Assembly: GCF_023051145.1 (NCBI RefSeq)
Contig: NZ_JALKFS010000005.1
Coordinates: forward strand, 3,861,733-3,925,732
From: Williamsia sp. DF01-3
GTDB lineage: Bacteria > Actinomycetota > Actinomycetes > Mycobacteriales > Mycobacteriaceae
DNA: 64,000 bases
Direction of reading: 5' to 3'
Shown: piece after piece, positions 61,823 to 64,000 of the stretch
Position numbering within the stretch: position 1 is the first letter of the stretch
Layout: the number at the start of each line of letters is the position of its first letter
Notes under the pieces: generated by a model
The model's input: the letters and a program-made list of their open reading frames with translations, nothing else
The model's database searches: none
What the model was told of the DNA's origin: nothing
Program-made: the position numbers and the translations under genes

Positions 61823-62904
61823 CAGATCTGCACCATCGATGCATCACGGCGTTTCATCAAGAACACGAACACCGGTACCCCGACTGCCGCGGTGATCGCC
61901 CCCAGTGGCAGTTCCTGTGGCGGAACCACCGTGCGTGACAACAGGTCGGCAGAAACGAGGAAGACGGCGCCGAGCAAGGGCGTCACGATGATGAGTCGCC
62001 GGTGATCGGCGCCGACCAGCAGTCGCGCCACGTGTGGGACGACCAGACCGACGAATCCGACCGCGCCACAGACGGACACGAAACAACCCGTCATGGCGGC
62101 CGCGATGACGAACAGGAAGATCCTGAACCGCGACGCGTTCAGTCCCAGTGCGGCACTGACCTCGTCGCCCATCGACAACGCGTTCAGGCGTCGCGCACAC
62201 AGGGCGATGGACACCATTCCCACCGCGGCGACGACCACCACCAGCGGAACCATGCCCCAGCTGACGCCCGACAGGCTTCCAAGGAGCCAGAACATCACGC
62301 TGCGCGCACCGTCACCTTGCGGTGCCATGAAGATCAGCACGGTGGTGACCGCCGAGAAACCGTATCCGAGCGCGGTTCCCGTCAACACGAGCCGCAAAGG
62401 CACCAATCCGGCTGCCGATCTCGCCATCAGATAAACGAGGGCGGTGGCACCGAGGGCGCCCAGGAACGCTGCGGTACTCAGCGCGTAGATACCCAGCGCA
62501 CCGAAAGTGCCGAACAGCACAACTGCTGTCGCGCCCACAGATGCTCCCGAGGAGATCCCGAGGACATACGGGTCTGCCAATGCGTTGCGTACCATCGCCT
62601 GAACGAGTAGACCCACAGCACTGAGTCCGGCGCCGACGAACACTGCCACGATCAGTCGCGGCATTCTGGAATCGACCACTATCCGGTAGTTGGGCACGTC
62701 GTCTGCGGATATTGCGCCTCCGACCAACTCGGCCCAGAGGAACGAGGTGGTGTCGCGCCAGGGAACGTGAACGGTACCGAACATGAGGGCCATCACCGAC
62801 ACAGCGACCAGCGCGGAACACAACCCGACCACCAACGCAGTCACCGAATGAGGGCGCATCGCCGCACTTTCCGCTGTACCGGATGCCGACCGACCCGTAC
62901 GCAT
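61822..62904 (-). CDS. btuC: Cobalamin-type ABC transporter permease
   Basis: 360 residues with about ten hydrophobic helices. FecCD/BtuC signatures include RMPRLIVAVFVGAGLSAVG, NALADPYVLGISSGASVGA, GAVGFVGLVVPHVARLLVG and PQELPLGAITAAVGVPVFVF. The start may be the ATG at 62904 or at 62859. First gene of the operon behind the cobalamin riboswitch. Confidence 0.88.
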   Translation of the reverse strand: MRTGRSASGTAESAAMRPHSVTALVVGLCSALVAVSVMALMFGTVHVPWRDTTSFLWAELVGGAISADDVPNYRIVVDSRMPRLIVAVFVGAGLSAVGLLVQAMVRNALADPYVLGISSGASVGATAVVLFGTFGALGIYALSTAAFLGALGATALVYLMARSAAGLVPLRLVLTGTALGYGFSAVTTVLIFMAPQGDGARSVMFWLLGSLSGVSWGMVPLVVVVAAVGMVSIALCARRLNALSMGDEVSAALGLNASRFRIFLFVIAAAMTGCFVSVCGAVGFVGLVVPHVARLLVGADHRRLIIVTPLLGAVFLVSADLLSRTVVPPQELPLGAITAAVGVPVFVFLMKRRDASMVQI

Positions 62905-62994
62905 GCGTCAGCGAATGAAGGCGCGCGCGAGCACACCATCACCGCGTCAACCGTGTCCCTCGGAGTCGACGGGCGACCACGCCGGCGGCGCGGT

Positions 62995-63197
62995 CACGTT
63001 GGCAGGTCTTCGGACTCGTGGACATGACACCGTACGTTCGGTGTCTCCTACCGGCGGTCGCTTCCCAGGCTCACACCCAGTGCTGGTGACCGCGTTCGTT
63101 TCCACTCACCGCTGCGGGGCAGTTCCGGATCTTCACCGGATTCCCTCTTACGATCCGCCGGTCTATGACCGACGGAAACCAACGCCCGGTCAACCTA
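62995..63197 (-). ncRNA. Cobalamin (B12) riboswitch
   Basis: On the minus strand the conserved core appears in order: AGGGAATCCGGTG, ATCCGGAACTGCCCCGCAGC, CGGTGAG, CACTGG, CCTGGGAAG, and GAGTCCGAAGACCTGCC at the 3' end. The layout is that of the B12 aptamer, and it lies about 90 bases before btuC. B12 excess should reduce btuCDF expression. The rest of the 62905-63242 gap shows no gene. Confidence 0.93.
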
Positions 63198-63230
63198 ACA
63201 TTTCACCGGCACCCGAACAGACACCGGTTC

Positions 63231-63236
63231 TAGACT
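63231..63236 (+). promoter_or_regulatory. -10 box for a leaderless YjbR transcript
   Basis: TAGACT ends 6 bases before the ATG at 63243, so transcription would start about at the codon. Confidence 0.42.
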
Positions 63237-63242
63237 GTCGCC

Positions 63243-63647
63243 ATGCCCCACCCGATCATGTACTCCGAGGACGACCCGGTCCTGATTCGACTGCGCACCA
63301 TTGCACTCGCGTTCCCGGATGCGACGGAGAAGATCGCACACGGTCGCCCGACGTTCCGCGGCGGGAAGATGTTCGGCATGTACGGCGGCGGGGTCAAAGG
63401 CGGACCGCAGTTCGAGCAATCGCTGCTGTTCAAAGTGGAGCAGACCGAACGCGTTGCACTGGAACAAGACTCGCGATTCTTCTATCCGGCGTACGTGGGA
63501 CCGTACGGATGGATGGGGATCGACCTGTCGGCACGGCCGGACTGGACGGAGGTGGCCGAACTACTCGATGCCAGCTACCGCTCTGTCGCGACAAAGAAGC
63601 TGATCGCCCGGCTCGACGCCGGCGAGCGCCCCGCCGAACTGACCTGA
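63243..63647 (+). CDS. MmcQ/YjbR family protein
   Basis: 134 residues of the MmcQ/YjbR fold: RLRTIALAFPDATEKIAHGRPTF, GGKMFGMYGGG, and a C-terminal LLDASYRSVATKKLIARL. Often described as DNA-binding-like; the role is unknown. It is divergent from the riboswitch/btu operon. No gene is visible between 63648 and 63878. Confidence 0.87.
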   Translation: MPHPIMYSEDDPVLIRLRTIALAFPDATEKIAHGRPTFRGGKMFGMYGGGVKGGPQFEQSLLFKVEQTERVALEQDSRFFYPAYVGPYGWMGIDLSARPDWTEVAELLDASYRSVATKKLIARLDAGERPAELT

Positions 63648-63878
63648 CGTCATCGCTCGGTTGCTGCGCCGTGGCCGAACTCATCACCGTCCTCGGTGGG
63701 CTGGGGGCCCGCATCGTCACGGCCATGGCACGGGAGCGGCCAGATGAAGGTGCGGCCCTGCATCGCGGTCCGAACCCGCGTCGGTCTCGCGCAAATCCGT
63801 GCGCGGCAGGCAAAGTTGTCCATACCTCATCAGAGGCTGCGCAGGCGATGAATGTTCCCGACCGACCGGGCCGGGTCG

Positions 63879-64000
63879 CTATACCGCGGTCGGGTCGGCG
63901 CGCAAACCGGCCGCCGCTGTGGTGCACAGCGAGAGCGCCGTCTTCGCCCAGGCGGCATCGGCACCGGCCAGACCGCACGCGGGACTGATCACCACCTGCT
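63879..64000 (-). CDS. MetE-like C-terminal domain protein, 5' part beyond window
   Basis: The last 39 codons of a minus-strand gene with a TAG at 63879. SPACGLAGADAAWAKTAL and RADPTAV resemble the end of cobalamin-independent methionine-synthase C-terminal-domain proteins such as mycobacterial Rv3015c, which follows ligA. The catalytic Cys region includes SPACGLAG. The family is inferred from a short segment. Confidence 0.65.
   Translation of the reverse strand, partial: QVVISPACGLAGADAAWAKTALSLCTTAAAGLRADPTAV

Noticed and set aside
63648-63878. Possible small gene between the YjbR gene and the MetE-like gene
   Set aside because: No frame with a ribosome-binding site or recognisable product; it is treated as spacer.

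Overview
The window is high-GC chromosomal DNA of an actinobacterium of the order Mycobacteriales, most like Gordonia or Williamsia. The evidence is gene content and order: gpgP/octT of methylglucose-lipopolysaccharide metabolism, HupB with a long Ala/Lys/Pro tail, LGFP repeats, two-domain MutT1, CofC for coenzyme F420, and long runs collinear (as I remember it) with Mycobacterium tuberculosis Rv2415c-Rv2427c and Rv2972c-Rv3015c. It is ordinary core chromosome with a few accessory insertions. No prophage, integrase, transposase, CRISPR or plasmid gene was seen.

Layout. 1-8522 (all minus): a tightly packed operon transcribed ech-proA-moxR-vwa-nadD-rsfS-gpgP-octT-degV-comEA, with ATGA/GTGA overlaps at several junctions; comEA runs off the left edge. 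8597-14238 (minus): rbsK, then a DAK/FakA-like gene, recG and a small exported HNH nuclease. 14318-15446 (plus): rpmB and an enoyl-CoA hydratase relative. 15480-19645: ung, a gamma-carbonic-anhydrase-like gene, thiL, an Lrp-type sensor domain, a DUF3515 protein and gpsA. 19799-23641 (plus): cofC, ppk1, mutT1. 23692-27420: terminator, hupB, leuD, leuC and the divergent IclR regulator. 27509-29701 (plus): a PPOX flavoenzyme, small hypotheticals and an amidase/LGFP protein. 29756-33199: terminator, tRNA-Glu, tRNA-Gln, gltX, a hydrolase and a FAH-family enzyme. 33320-44956: an MFS transporter, then branched-chain amino-acid and serine biosynthesis (leuB, serA, ilvC, ilvN, ilvB, ilvD) with an exported serine protease and a PH-domain protein between them. 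45064-59886: doxX, lppZ-like, gatB, pfkA, a two-component system, a secreted phospholipase A2-like protein with a membrane hydrolase, gatA, gatC, three small genes and ligA. 59963-63197: a cobalamin riboswitch controlling btuC-btuD-btuF. 63243-64000: a YjbR protein and the tail of a MetE-like gene.

Regulation visible in the sequence: a branched-chain amino-acid attenuator (promoter, 14-residue leader peptide containing Ile-Leu-Val-Leu and Val-Ile, competing hairpins, U-run terminator) ahead of ilvB-ilvN-ilvC; a B12 riboswitch ahead of btuC; a palindromic operator between leuC and iclR; several near-leaderless starts with TANNNT boxes; and strong bidirectional terminators at 23692, 29756 and 38315.

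Two things deserve attention. First, four conserved genes (nadD, an enoyl-CoA hydratase relative, serA and a PH-domain gene), and probably the 5' end of a fifth (HNH nuclease), are broken by what looks like loss of a single C or G from a short C/G run. Adding one base restores family-typical proteins and the expected overlapping start/stop signals, so systematic base-calling error is the likeliest cause. Second, two near-identical intergenic palindromes of about 80 bp (48860-48942 and 54002-54078) bracket pfkA plus an inserted two-component/phospholipase module that, by memory of the M. tuberculosis order, separates pfkA from gatA.
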